From the NCBI GenBank assembly GCA_041394265.1, contig JAWKIO010000005.1, positions 3,720,001 to 3,784,000 on the forward strand: 64,000 nucleotides of DNA, given 5' to 3'. This document shows positions 1-9,400 of the stretch, piece after piece. Position numbers and translations under genes: made by a program. This DNA is from Acidimicrobiales bacterium. GTDB taxonomy: Bacteria > Actinomycetota > Acidimicrobiia > Acidimicrobiales > SZUA-35. Within the stretch, counting starts at the first letter, position 1; every line of letters begins with the position of its first letter. A model generated the notes under the pieces. The model worked only from the letters and a program-made list of their open reading frames with translations. It did not search any database and had not been told where the DNA came from.

Positions 1-78
1 GGCACCGTCAAGAGCCGCCTCCACCGGGCGCTCGCCTTGCTCGAAACCAAACTCCACCACACGCAGGAACTGTCATGA
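1..78 (+). CDS. ECF sigma-70 family factor, C-terminal end only
   Basis: Only the last 25 residues lie in the window. They read GTVKSRLHRALALLE followed by a short tail, which is the recognition helix end of region sigma-4.2 in ECF sigma factors (the 'GTVKSRLHRAR' motif that contacts the -35 element). The stop codon TGA at 76-78 overlaps the ATG of the next gene at 75 (ATGA), so the two are translationally coupled, the usual arrangement for an ECF sigma factor and its membrane-bound regulator. The sigma group cannot be assigned from this fragment. Confidence 0.8.
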   Translation, partial: GTVKSRLHRALALLETKLHHTQELS

Positions 79-1700
79 CCTCCCTCACGAACGACCACCA
101 CGACCTCCAGGACCGGCTCAGCGCCGAACTGCACGAGTCGGCGGCCGACCTTCCGGTTACCGGCGACCCCGCCCACGCCATCGCCCGAGCCCGCCAGCGC
201 CAACAGCGTCGCACCACCGCCACCGTGGCGGCTGGTGTCGTTGCGATCGGAGGGTTGACCCTGGGCGCCCTCACTCTTCGTGCTCCCGCACAGACCGCGG
301 TCGTTGCGGCGTCTGGCGATGGCACCACGTCCGACGCTGCAACGGTTGGTTCGCTCTCGCTCGAGTGGCGGACTGCCGACGCCGACGTCGACTGGCCCAT
401 CGCCAGCTTCGTCGGCGCCGACGGATTCCGGTACGCACTCTCTACGGCGCCCGGTACCCGCTTCTCCGATGCCTCCGGTGATGGCTACACACCGGTGCCG
501 CAGGCGATCTATCGAACGACCGACGGTGAGCACTGGGACGTGATCGACCAGGACGGACCACGCCTGGGCGGGCTCTACACCCGAGACGGCGTCATGTACT
601 CGGTGTCGACCTCGACCGATACCAACGGCGAGATCGTGAACCGTGTGCTTCGCTCCGACGACAGCGGCGCAGCGTGGAGCGGCGTCGACGTGCCGCTCGA
701 CTTCGGCACGGTCACCGATCCCAACGGCCTCCTCTTCCCCGAGGGAACTCCGTCGCTGACGCTTGCTGTGGGCGACGATCAGCTCATCGCTACCGCCGTT
801 CGCTACCGATGGTTCGACGACCAGCAGCTGGCGGCGTTCCTGGGCCACGCCGGTGACAGCGTGTACTCCGAGATCCTCGACGACGGCAGCGGGGGCCGGA
901 AGGTGGTGCTGCGGGACTACACCGAATGCGAGGCGGCATGGGCGTCGCAGCAGGCGACCCCGCCCACCACGATGGCACCGTCCGACGGCGACACGATGGC
1001 CGAGACGACGCCCGAGCCCTGCATGCAACCGACGATCGTGGCCGAGGCGAGCTTCGGCGAGCTCGGGATTGAGGGCGACCTCATCGAGTCCGCAGCAGCC
1101 ATCTCGACCGATGGCGTCACCTGGTCGCCCGCCACGATTCCCGGTGCACAGGTGTGGTTCGCCGGCGGTGTCTTCGTGGCCGCCGACCACTCTCAGACCG
1201 GCCAGGCCTCGTACTTCCGCTCGGCGAACGGCACCGACTGGAGCCCGATCGCCATCGATTCGGCCGATTCGCTCGACATCATCGGGACGACGAACGGGAC
1301 GCTCGTCGCACGGATGTACCGCGGCGAGTCGATGACCGATTCGATTGCACTGTCGTCGGATGGCGGGTCCACGTGGCGGGAGTTGACCACGAACGATCTC
1401 GCTCCCGGTCTCGGGAACACGAGTTACATCGCCACGGCAGCGGCGGGTGATCTCGGCATCGTGGTCGTCCTTGGCACCGACACTGGCAATGGAGACCGAC
1501 CGATGGAGTGGACGATCGCCACGAGTGGCGATGGCTCGACCTGGTCGACCGATGACGCCGAGGCGGGCGACATCGGTAACGGCTACCCGTCGTGGGCCTT
1601 CGTCGACGCCGACCGGATCGGCGTGGTGTTCGGCGGGGCCAAGCGAGGAGCCGATGACTCGGTCCTCGCCGTGACCCTCCTGGGCACGCCGCAACGCTGA
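75..1700 (+). CDS. Membrane-anchored Asp-box (BNR-like) protein, probable anti-sigma partner
   Basis: 541 residues. The N-terminal ~45 residues are charged and cytoplasmic-looking (ends in an RARQRQQRR stretch). One hydrophobic helix follows at about 48-72 (VAAGVVAIGGLTLGALTL), and the remaining ~470 residues would be outside the cell. That part repeats the Asp-box/sialidase-like pattern: YRTTDGEHWDVI, RSDDSGAAWSGV, ISTDGVTWSPA, FRSANGTDWSPI, SSDGGSTWREL and TSGDGSTWSTD, which predicts a beta-propeller. The start ATG overlaps the sigma gene stop. By position it is probably the anti-sigma factor, with a propeller as sensor; I do not see a canonical zinc-binding HxxxCxxC anti-sigma motif, so the regulatory role is inferred from context. 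Confidence 0.65.
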   Translation: MTSLTNDHHDLQDRLSAELHESAADLPVTGDPAHAIARARQRQQRRTTATVAAGVVAIGGLTLGALTLRAPAQTAVVAASGDGTTSDAATVGSLSLEWRTADADVDWPIASFVGADGFRYALSTAPGTRFSDASGDGYTPVPQAIYRTTDGEHWDVIDQDGPRLGGLYTRDGVMYSVSTSTDTNGEIVNRVLRSDDSGAAWSGVDVPLDFGTVTDPNGLLFPEGTPSLTLAVGDDQLIATAVRYRWFDDQQLAAFLGHAGDSVYSEILDDGSGGRKVVLRDYTECEAAWASQQATPPTTMAPSDGDTMAETTPEPCMQPTIVAEASFGELGIEGDLIESAAAISTDGVTWSPATIPGAQVWFAGGVFVAADHSQTGQASYFRSANGTDWSPIAIDSADSLDIIGTTNGTLVARMYRGESMTDSIALSSDGGSTWRELTTNDLAPGLGNTSYIATAAAGDLGIVVVLGTDTGNGDRPMEWTIATSGDGSTWSTDDAEAGDIGNGYPSWAFVDADRIGVVFGGAKRGADDSVLAVTLLGTPQR

Positions 1701-1776
1701 CGCCATCGATCCGGGGGCGACATTCGAACGATCGGCGTTTGGACGGGCGGGAGACCAGCTGCTGGAATCGCCGCTC

Positions 1777-2670
1777 ATGGACTCCTTTGCCAACAAGATC
1801 GCCATCGTGACCGGCGGGGGAGACGGCATGGGCCGCTCCCTCGTCGTCGCGCTCGCCTCGGAAGGCTGTCACGTCGCCATGTGCGACGTGAACGAAGCCA
1901 ACCTCGCGACCAGCCAGGCGGCCGCCCTGGCCGTCGCACCCGAAGGCACTCGGGTCACCACTCATCGCTGCGACGTCTCCGACGAGGCCCAGCTCGAGGC
2001 GTTCCGTGATGCCGTCATGGCTGAACACGACACCGACCACGTGCACCTGGTGTTCAACAACGCCGGGATCGGCGGCGCCGGAAGCATGGTGACCGACGAG
2101 CGGGCCAGCTGGGAGCGCACGTTCAACGTCTGCTGGGGTGGCGTCTACCTCGGCACTCGGGTCTTCCTGCCGCTCCTCATCGCCGCCGAAGAGGGCCATC
2201 TCATCAACACCTCCAGCATCAACGGCCTCTGGGCGTCGATCGGGCCGGACCGTCCGCATACCGCGTATGCGGCGGCAAAGTTCGCCGTGCGTGGCTTCAC
2301 CGAGGCGCTCATCACCGATCTCCGAGTCAACGCTCCGCATGTGTCGGCCTCGGTAGTCATGCCCGGCCACATCGGTACGGGGATCGTCGCAAACTCGGCG
2401 ACGGTGCACGGGATGGAGGCCGAGCCCGAGGTGGTCGAAGGCTCCAACATGTTCCGGGCCTTCGCTCCGACGACCGCCGATGAGGCCGGGCACGTGATCC
2501 TCGAGGGTGTCCGCAACAACCAGTGGCGGATCCTGGTCGGCGACGACGCGCACATCGTCGACGCCATGGTCCGGGCCGAACCCGAGCGGGTCTACGAGCG
2601 GTCCTTCATCGCCGACCTGCACGCCCAGGGTGCCCTCAACGCCCTCGTCCAGCCGAACACCGAGGCCTGA
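1777..2670 (+). CDS. Short-chain dehydrogenase/reductase (SDR)
   Basis: 297 residues, a classical SDR. The cofactor-binding glycine motif is TGGGDGMGR at residues 12-20, NNAGIGG follows near residue 95, and the catalytic Ser and Tyr-x3-Lys are visible as NTSSINGL and YAAAKFAVRG. The aspartate after beta-2 (MCDVNEAN) suggests NAD rather than NADP. Longer than a minimal 250-residue SDR through a C-terminal extension, as in the SDRs of actinobacterial lipid metabolism. The substrate cannot be read from the sequence. The stop is followed directly by an inverted repeat array shared with the convergent thiolase gene. Confidence 0.85.
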   Translation: MDSFANKIAIVTGGGDGMGRSLVVALASEGCHVAMCDVNEANLATSQAAALAVAPEGTRVTTHRCDVSDEAQLEAFRDAVMAEHDTDHVHLVFNNAGIGGAGSMVTDERASWERTFNVCWGGVYLGTRVFLPLLIAAEEGHLINTSSINGLWASIGPDRPHTAYAAAKFAVRGFTEALITDLRVNAPHVSASVVMPGHIGTGIVANSATVHGMEAEPEVVEGSNMFRAFAPTTADEAGHVILEGVRNNQWRILVGDDAHIVDAMVRAEPERVYERSFIADLHAQGALNALVQPNTEA

Positions 2671-2784
2671 CCGAACCTGAGACGCCCAGCGACACCCCCA
2701 CCCGAACTCGAGAGCCCCAGCGACAGAAGTGTCGCTAGGGCTCTCAGGTTCGATGGGGGTTGTCGCTCTGGCTCTCGAGTTCGG
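2671..2784. repeat. Inverted repeat array, family 1, locus 1 (2 forward + 2 reverse units)
   Basis: Four copies of a ~25-base unit lie between two convergent genes. Forward copies are at 2671-2695 and 2702-2726; reversed copies at 2730-2752 and 2760-2784. The unit reads about CGAACTCGAGAGCCCCAGCG then ACA. The two halves meet at GCGACA-GAAG-TGTCGC, a hairpin with a GAAG tetraloop (2719-2734). The outer copies can pair with each other as a second, larger stem. The first copy starts on the base after the SDR stop. The same unit and the same centre recur at 35129-35309. Probably a bidirectional terminator. Confidence 0.8.
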
Positions 2785-2805
2785 ACAGGAGCGCTGGAAG
2801 CAGGG

Positions 2806-4041
2806 TCAGTCGACGCCGACGACGAAGCTCACGCTGGTGGTGCCGGAGCCTCCGATGTTGAGGGTCTGGACGTTCTTGGCGCCCTCGACCTGATAGTCGC
2901 CGGCCGCATTCGTGACCTGCTTGTGCGCGTCCAGCAGCTGACGGACGCCCGTGGCGCCGACTGGGTGACCGGCACCGATGAGACCGCCGGAGGGATTGAT
3001 CGGAATGTCGCCGTCGAGCGCGATGCGACCCTCTTCGATCGCCTTCCAGCTCTCGCCGGGGGCGGTGATACCGAAGTGGTCGATGGCCATGTACTCCGAC
3101 GTGGTGAAGCAGTCATGGGTCTCGATGGCGTCGATGCCCGAGACGTCGGCAATGCCGGCCCGTTCCATCGCCTTGGTGATGGTGGACCGCACGTGGGGGA
3201 GGACGTACTCCGCCTCGCGGCTCTCGCGCATCTTGTCCTCGAACTTGAGGCGTGCGGTGTTGTGGCCCCAGCCCTTGATACGGGGGATCGACGACAGCGG
3301 AATGCCGCGCTGCTGGGCGTAGAGCTCGGCGTAGCGCTTCGACGCGAGGAACACGGTGACCGCGCCGTCGGTGACCTGTGAACAGTCCGCCAAGCGGATG
3401 CGACCACCGACTTCGGCGTTCATGTCGTCTCGCGCCAGCGCATGCTCCTTGTTCATGTACCAGGTGCGGGTCTGGGCGTTCGGGTTGAGCTTGGCGTTGT
3501 CGTAGTTGATCTTGGAGATCTCGGCCAGGTGCTCGTCGGCCAGGCCGTAGCGGGCGTCGTACTCGTCGCCCAGCTTGCCGAACAGCTTGGGGAACGGGAA
3601 GTCGATGCCCTCGGCCTCCTTCTCGTACCACGCCGCCGTCCCGAGGTAGGTGCCACCGAGCGAGGAGTTCACGCTCTTCATCTGCTCGATGCCGACGACC
3701 GCCTGCAGGTCGTAGCGCCCGGCCTCGATCTCGGCCGATGCGGCCAGCAGCGCAATGGAGCCCGACGCGCACGCCGCCTCGTGGCGCCCCGTGGGCAGCC
3801 CACTGAACGACGGGTGAGCCTCCGTGAAGAAGGCGCCGAGGTGGCCCTGCATGCAGTAGAGCTCGGCGGCGAAGTTGCCGACGTGGGCGCTCTCGATGTC
3901 TTCGGGATTGACTCCGGTGGCATCGAGCGCGCCCTGCACGCTCTCGTTCATCAGGGCGGAGAAGTGCTTGTTCTCCTTGGTCCAGTTGCGGCCGAAGTCG
4001 GTCTGGTAGCCGCCGAGGACGTAAACATCAGGGGTGGTCAT
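2806..4041 (-). CDS. Thiolase family protein (acetyl-CoA acetyltransferase / SCP2-thiolase type)
   Basis: 411 residues, close to the usual length of the thiolase/lipid-transfer group. The nucleophilic cysteine sits in HEAACASGS (Cys91), and the C-terminal signature NPSGGLIGAGHPVGATG supplies the catalytic His. The family cleaves or forms beta-ketoacyl-CoA; this subgroup (distinct from FadA) is common in steroid and unusual acyl-CoA breakdown in actinobacteria. The gene follows the 3-hydroxyacyl-CoA dehydrogenase at 4054-5382 after only 12 bases, so dehydrogenation and thiolysis are probably encoded by one transcript. Start ATG at 4041 is supported by a GAGG-like sequence (GAGAGGACCAC) just upstream. 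Confidence 0.85.
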   Translation of the reverse strand: MTTPDVYVLGGYQTDFGRNWTKENKHFSALMNESVQGALDATGVNPEDIESAHVGNFAAELYCMQGHLGAFFTEAHPSFSGLPTGRHEAACASGSIALLAASAEIEAGRYDLQAVVGIEQMKSVNSSLGGTYLGTAAWYEKEAEGIDFPFPKLFGKLGDEYDARYGLADEHLAEISKINYDNAKLNPNAQTRTWYMNKEHALARDDMNAEVGGRIRLADCSQVTDGAVTVFLASKRYAELYAQQRGIPLSSIPRIKGWGHNTARLKFEDKMRESREAEYVLPHVRSTITKAMERAGIADVSGIDAIETHDCFTTSEYMAIDHFGITAPGESWKAIEEGRIALDGDIPINPSGGLIGAGHPVGATGVRQLLDAHKQVTNAAGDYQVEGAKNVQTLNIGGSGTTSVSFVVGVD

Positions 4042-4053
4042 GGTGTGGTCCTC

Positions 4054-5382
4054 TCAGCTGGCGACGAAGAAGCGGCCGCGGTTGGTCTGTGGGTGGTGGA
4101 AGAAGGTGGTGCCGGGGGAGGCGTCGGCGATGGCTCGAGGCACGACGACCCCGGCCTCGGACAACATCTTGACCGTATTGTCGATACCGAGATAGTCGAC
4201 CAGGACCGAGGGCGGCGCCCAGTTGAAGCCCATGCCCATGATGCGATCGATGTCGGTGATGGTCTCACACACCTCGCCGACCCGCTCGAACGAGTAGCTG
4301 ATGTAGCCGGCCATGACCTTGCGAGCGAGCTTGGCGGCGTCGCCCTTGGCGTCGACGAGGGCCTGCAGCCCCTCCACGTAGCGGGCTTGCCGATACAGGT
4401 CGGCGATCTCGGCGACGTAGGACAGGTCGGGCATGTCGATCGTATCGTTGGCTACGTACTCGCCGGTCGCCGGATCGAGCACGAGCCCTTCCTTGCGTTT
4501 GAAGAATCCGCCGCCGGTCTTGTTGCCGAGCACCCCCTGGCCGATCAGCGAGGCCATGTAGTCGGGGAGCTTGTTGGTCTCGTGGGCCTCGTCGCTCGTG
4601 TTGGCGTAGACGTTGTCGACGATGGCCTGGTGGACGTCCCACCCGACGAGATCGATGGTGGCCAGCGGGGTGAGCGCCCGTCCGGTGTAGGGCCCGACGA
4701 TGGCGTCGACGACGAGCGGGCTCATGCCCTCGGCCAACTGGGCGCACTCGTTCATCACCTTGAAGCCGACCCGGTTCCCGGCGAAGGCCGGGGTGTCGAA
4801 CGTGCGGACCATCTCCCGGCCGAGCCTGATCCGACCGAACGCCTCGAGGAAGTCGAGCACCTCGGGATCGGTGTCGGCGTTGGCGATGAGCTCGGTGCCA
4901 GTGATGACGTTCGGTGGGTTGAAGAAGTGCAGACCGCAGAAGTTGCGGCGGAAGCTGTCGGAACGCCCCTCGGCGAGCGCATTGATCGACAGCCCCGAGC
5001 TGACGGTCGCGATCATCGAATCCGGGCGGCGATGGGCTTCGATGCGATCGAAGATGGCCTTCTTCAGCGACATCTCCTCGGCCACCGCCTCGAAGATCAG
5101 GTCGGCGGTGGCGAGCGCGGCTTCGAGATCATCGTCATAGGAGCCGGTGTCGGCTCGCAGCGCCACGGTGTTGGAGCGCACCTGGTTGATCGCCGCGTCG
5201 AGACCCTCTTGTGCCTTCTCCTTGCTGCGGGCCAAGAAGGTGACCCGAGGCACGGCCTGGGTGAAGAGCGCTGCGCTCCCGAAGCCCATGGTGCCGTTGG
5301 CGCCCAGGACCACCACGTGATCGAGTTGGCGGAGGCCCAGGGCCTCGCGGCCCGGTGCTGGTCGAACAGGGGTTGATGTCAT
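4054..5382 (-). CDS. 3-hydroxyacyl-CoA dehydrogenase
   Basis: 442 residues from the preferred ATG. The Rossmann motif VVVLGANGTMG is at about 22-32, followed by the NAD-binding domain and the family helix-rich C-terminal domain (FAGNRVGFKVMNE and, near the end, GMGFNWAPPSVLVDYLG). It oxidises L-3-hydroxyacyl-CoA to the 3-keto ester in beta-oxidation and feeds the downstream thiolase. The reading frame is open 30 codons further to 5472, but the ATG at 5382 has a good ribosome binding site (GGAG, 7 bases spacing) and begins where the family begins. There is no enoyl-CoA hydratase domain, so this is a stand-alone enzyme, longer than the ~290-residue minimal form and like the N-terminal half of FadB duplicated at its C-terminal domain. 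Confidence 0.85.
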   Translation of the reverse strand: MTSTPVRPAPGREALGLRQLDHVVVLGANGTMGFGSAALFTQAVPRVTFLARSKEKAQEGLDAAINQVRSNTVALRADTGSYDDDLEAALATADLIFEAVAEEMSLKKAIFDRIEAHRRPDSMIATVSSGLSINALAEGRSDSFRRNFCGLHFFNPPNVITGTELIANADTDPEVLDFLEAFGRIRLGREMVRTFDTPAFAGNRVGFKVMNECAQLAEGMSPLVVDAIVGPYTGRALTPLATIDLVGWDVHQAIVDNVYANTSDEAHETNKLPDYMASLIGQGVLGNKTGGGFFKRKEGLVLDPATGEYVANDTIDMPDLSYVAEIADLYRQARYVEGLQALVDAKGDAAKLARKVMAGYISYSFERVGEVCETITDIDRIMGMGFNWAPPSVLVDYLGIDNTVKMLSEAGVVVPRAIADASPGTTFFHHPQTNRGRFFVAS

Positions 5383-5474
5383 CGGCACGCTCCGTTGCGA
5401 GTCACGACAGCTGGGGAGTCCAGCGGCTCGGGGCGCGAACGTTGTCGTTCGCGGTGTCGCACAAGGTGCCATAA

Positions 5475-5486
5475 CAATCGTGATTG
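5475..5486. promoter_or_regulatory. Palindrome CAATCGTGATTG, possible operator
   Basis: A perfect 12-base palindrome (CAATC-GT-GATTG) lies ~93 bases upstream of the 3-hydroxyacyl-CoA dehydrogenase start, at the edge of an AT-richer stretch (5473-5700) that stands out from the surrounding high-G+C DNA. Position and symmetry fit a dimeric repressor site for the 5382-2806 operon. No regulator gene is adjacent, and no binding family is implied by the sequence. Confidence 0.3.
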
Positions 5487-5487
5487 G

Positions 5488-5703
5488 TCAAAAGGCGAAG
5501 TCGCCTACCGAGAAGTAACGATGGTTGATCGCGATGATTTCACCGAGCTCGAATCTCGCTGACATGGGAAAACGTGACCAATTGTCAACGATGTCACAAC
5601 AATCGGTTTCAGCGATGTCGCCGGCTATTTGAATCAATTGCACGTCCATCCATTGGCCGTCAATCAATTGCATGTCAAAGTGTCTCGCCTCGACGCGGAG
5701 CAC
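5488..5703 (-). CDS. Small hypothetical protein (71 aa), doubtful
   Basis: A 71-codon frame starting at GTG (5703) with AGGA six bases upstream. The product is acidic and not recognisable. It contains a 10-residue internal repeat (FDMQLIDGQW / MDVQLIQIAG) that reflects a 30-base direct repeat in the DNA (AATCAATTGCAYGTC at 5632-5646 and 5662-5676). Base composition is clearly more AT-rich than all neighbouring genes. It could be a small gene of foreign origin, or only the leader region of the 5382 gene with repeated regulator sites. I favour the second slightly. Confidence 0.25.
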   Translation of the reverse strand: MLRVEARHFDMQLIDGQWMDVQLIQIAGDIAETDCCDIVDNWSRFPMSARFELGEIIAINHRYFSVGDFAF

Positions 5704-5719
5704 CTGCCATCCTGACCCG

Positions 5720-6445
5720 GTGCAGATCGACGAGCGACGGCCATCTGACCTCGATGCGCTCCTGCCGATCGCCCGGCGTGTGCACGCCGCCGACGGCTAC
5801 CCGCCCTATCTCCCCGGCGATGACCTCGAGGGCTTCCTGGCATCGGGCGACGCGATTGGTGCGTGGGTGGCGCGCGTTGACGATCGCGTTGCGGCGCAGG
5901 TCGCGCTCCACCGTTCGTCCTCGGATGCGGTCATGGCACTGGCCGGCACCGAACTCGCGTTGTCACCGCCGCAGATCGCCGTGGTGGCCCGTCTTCTCGT
6001 CGATCCCGAGCAGCGACGCTCGGGTATCGCTCGTGGCCTCCTCGATCACGCCGCCGGCCATGCGGCACAGCTGGGCCTCACACCCATCCTCGATGTCGTC
6101 GACCGCGAAACGGGCCGACGTCGATCGCTCGACACCGGCCCATCTCACGCCCTCGTTCTGTTGTCACGGTCGCACCCTCAGGCCCGACCTCTTCGAGCGC
6201 CGTTACGCCCCGACCTCTTCGAGCGCCGTTACGCGCCGACCTCTTCGAGTTCGGATGCCCGGCGCTTCGGCACACTGGTGAACCGGCTGCCCGAGGTGGC
6301 CACGATGCGGGCCCGATTCTCGGCGACGTTCGTCATGAGCAGCTTCTCGGCGGCGACCCCGTTCATCCAGTCCAGGGTCTTGAACCGAGCATCGGCCAAC
6401 GCTCGGTTGAGTGCTGCCGACTCGACGAGTCGACCCGGTGAGTAG
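5720..6445 (+). CDS. GNAT-family N-acetyltransferase with degraded C-terminus
   Basis: Frame of 241 codons from GTG 5720 (an in-frame ATG lies at 5672 but precedes the family start). Residues ~1-130 look like a GNAT: IDERRPSDLDALLPIARRVH at the N-terminus, ARLLVDPEQRRSGIARGLLDHA matching motif A (acetyl-CoA pyrophosphate loop Q/RxxGxG/A), then LTPILDVVDRETG where the last strands begin. The expected AxxLYExxGF segment does not follow in any frame; instead the frame runs through a 26-base tandem repeat and 200 bases antisense into the next gene. The C-terminus was probably lost by deletion or frameshift, so this may be a pseudogene whose real homology stops near 6115. Confidence 0.45.
   Translation: MQIDERRPSDLDALLPIARRVHAADGYPPYLPGDDLEGFLASGDAIGAWVARVDDRVAAQVALHRSSSDAVMALAGTELALSPPQIAVVARLLVDPEQRRSGIARGLLDHAAGHAAQLGLTPILDVVDRETGRRRSLDTGPSHALVLLSRSHPQARPLRAPLRPDLFERRYAPTSSSSDARRFGTLVNRLPEVATMRARFSATFVMSSFSAATPFIQSRVLNRASANARLSAADSTSRPGE
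6185..6249. repeat. 26-base tandem repeat at the 3' end of the GGDEF-EAL gene
   Basis: Two full copies of a 26-base unit (6185-6210 and 6211-6236, one mismatch-rich end base) and a third partial copy (6237-6249). The third copy is inside the last codons of the minus-strand GGDEF-EAL gene, including sequence for its LEEVGA ending; each full copy repeats the GCGTAA stop context in a shifted frame. It therefore looks like slippage duplication of the gene end into the region shared with the convergent GNAT. Confidence 0.75.
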
Positions 6446-9400
6446 TCCTGCCAATCGGTGTTCATTCGGCCGTCGTACACCCGGTAGACGTCCCCATCGA
6501 GCAGTGCGACCACGTACGCCGCCAGCTCACCATTGAGCCGCAGCGTGGCGATCTCGACTTCCCATTGGGCGTCGACGCCGCCTTCGACGACACGACGCCA
6601 GAAGTCCCGCTCGCTCGGTCGATCCAGATCGCTCTGGCGACGAGCGGCCCGGTCCCGGGAGATGTGGACGGCCTCGACCTCGTCGATCAGCTCGGCGGTG
6701 ATCGCTCGACCACGGTCGAAGCCGATCGTCATCTCGAGCTCGTCGGCGTGGATCTTGTTGGTCGAGCGGCGGAGCTGCTTGCGCATGCTCTTCGACAAGA
6801 TGTTGTCGGCCCGATGCTCGGCGGCGAAGGCGACTCGAGGAATCCTCAGCTCCGGCAGCACCTGAGCGTTCTCGAGGAGATCCGACAGCTTGAGCATGAC
6901 CGGGTCGAGGTCATTGACCTGCTCCAGGTCGAGCGACCAGGTGCCCTCGACCTCACTGAGGAAGTCGGCAATGCCATGCGCCAACGCGTCGGCCGCTTCC
7001 GGACCGAGGGCCGGCAGGACGGAGCAGATTGAGCTGCCGTGACCCATGGCCACGATGGCGGTGCCTTCGGCCCGCTCCCGCATGGCGAGCATGGCGCAGG
7101 CCACGAGCTGACCCGATTCGGCCGACCTCACGGCAACGGCGATCGGCTTCCAGGCGTCGAAGGCCTCGGCCCAGTTCAACAGCCACGGCAGGCGAGCCAT
7201 CAGCGGCGCACCGACCTCTTCGTGCAGTGTGTTGATCTGATCGGTGAGGGGTGTGATCTCCCGCAGACCGCGGTGCACCTCGATGTCGAAGATCCGATCC
7301 TGGACCTTGTCCGAGGAGCGCCGCCAGGCATCGAGTGGTTCGACGGCTTCGTCGGCGTGCTCCCGCAGCAGCGAGGTGATGGCCGGCGCCGCCATCGGAC
7401 GGCAGTAGTAGAAGCCCTGGCCCCGATCACAACCGAGGCGACGCAGCACGCTGGCCTGCTCGGAATGCTCGATGCCCTCGGCGACGGTGTAGGCACCCAG
7501 CGCCTTGGAGAGGTTGACGATGGCCTCCACCAGCGCCGTCGAGGTTGGGCTGCGATACAGCTCGTTGATGAAGCTGCGGTCGATCTTGATCGAGTCGACC
7601 GGGAAGCTCCGGAGGTAGCTGAACGACGAGTAGCCGGTACCGAAGTCGTCGATGGCGAGCTTCACGCCGACGGTCTTCAGCTGCTCGAGGAGACCGGTCG
7701 TGCGCTCGGCGTCGACGGCGAGCATCGACTCGGTGATCTCCAGCACGAGGTACTCAGCCGGGAGGCCGGACTCACGCAGGGCGGACGTGAGCGTGGTGAA
7801 CAGCTCCGCTTCGTACAGCTGCCGCATCGACAGGTTGACCGTGATGCTCATGTCCTCGCAGCCGGCGATCTTGCGCCATTTGGCGGCCTGCTTGCAGGAC
7901 TCGCGCAGCACCCACTCGCCGATGGGCACGATCAGCCCGCTCTCCTCGGCCAGCGGAATGAAGCGATCGGGCATGACCATCCCGCGCTCGGGGTGCTTCC
8001 ACCGGATGAGCGCTTCGGCCATGGTCACTCGACCGGAGTTGAGATCGAAGATCGGCTGGAAGAAGAGCACGAACTGCTGCTCGTCGACCGCCTTCTGCAG
8101 ATCGGCCTTGAGGTCGAGGCGTTCGATCGCCTCTTCCTGCATCTTGTTCTCGAAGAACTCGAAGCGGCCCTTGCCCTGCGACTTCGACAGGTACATGGCA
8201 ACGTCGGCGTTGCGCAGGAGGTCCTGCACGTCCATGTCGTCGGCCAGGTCCATGGCGATGCCGATCGACGCCGAAGCAGACACCGTGCGCATCTCGAGAT
8301 GTACGGGCTCGGCAAGCGACTCGAGGGCTCGATGAGCGACGGCGATCACGTCGTTGCGGTCGACCGCGGACTCCAGCAGGACGGCGAACTCGTCGCCGCC
8401 GAGGCGGGCGACCGTGTCACCGGCACGAACGCAGCGCTGCAGGCGACGAGCGACCTCGACCAGCAGCTGGTCGCCGGCCTCGTGGCCGAGGCTGTCGTTG
8501 ATGGTCTTGAAGTCATCGAGGTCGATGAAGAGCACCGAGATCTGGTTCGAGCGGTCGGCATTGTGGAGCGCCGCGTCGGTCCGTTCGGCAAACACCGCTC
8601 GGTTGCACAAGCCGGTCAGCGAGTCGTGGGTGGCTTCGTAGCGAAGGTCGTCACGGCCACGTTCGAGCGCCTTCATCAGGTTCCACACCCGGACGAGGAT
8701 CAACAGGAACAGTGCCGCCGAGGCGAGGATCGTGACGATGCGATCCTGCTCATTGCCCCAGAAGAGGTCGATCACGCGCACACCCATGGTGGCGACCAGC
8801 ATCAAGACCAGCTGGACGCCGGTGAGGCGGCCCTGAGTCGTCGACGTGACATCGAACGACTTCGCCGGCAGGCCGGCGTCGGGATGGAGCGCAGCCAAGC
8901 CGAGGAGCACATAGAACCCGAGCCACATGGCATCGAGGTACGAGCCGGTCTGGAACGTGCCATTTGCGTTGGCGATCCCGTAGCCGATGTCGGCAATGGC
9001 CAACGACACGAACGAGATGGCCATGAAGGCGAACGGTGGATGCTTGAGGTGCACGGTCACCACGAGACGTGCGGCCACGGCGAGGAGGGCGACGTCCATC
9101 ACCGGGTAGGCGAGCTGGGTGATCAGCGCCGCCGTCGAGTGGTCGCCCGTGATGAAGACGTCATCGACGTACAGGACCCACAGCGCACCGAACATCGAGA
9201 TGCCGACCACTGCGGCATCGATGAAGCTGGCGCCGTCGCGGCCGGGGGAGGTGGCCCGGACGAGCTTGGTGAGGCCGACGATCACCAGCGGGTACATGAG
9301 GAGATAGAAGAAGTCGGCGATGCTGGGGAACGGCGGCTCCTCCATCGTCAGCTCGAGGACGTAGTAGATGATGTCGGCCGTGAGGAACGAGGCCAGACCG

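Noticed and set aside
2671..2784. Repeats as a CRISPR array
   Set aside because: Units occur in both orientations, spacers are very short and alike, and no cas gene is present.
3442..5376. 644-codon open frame on the plus strand
   Set aside because: It is antisense to the thiolase and 3-hydroxyacyl-CoA dehydrogenase genes, has a composition typical of a shadow frame in high-G+C DNA and no recognisable domain.
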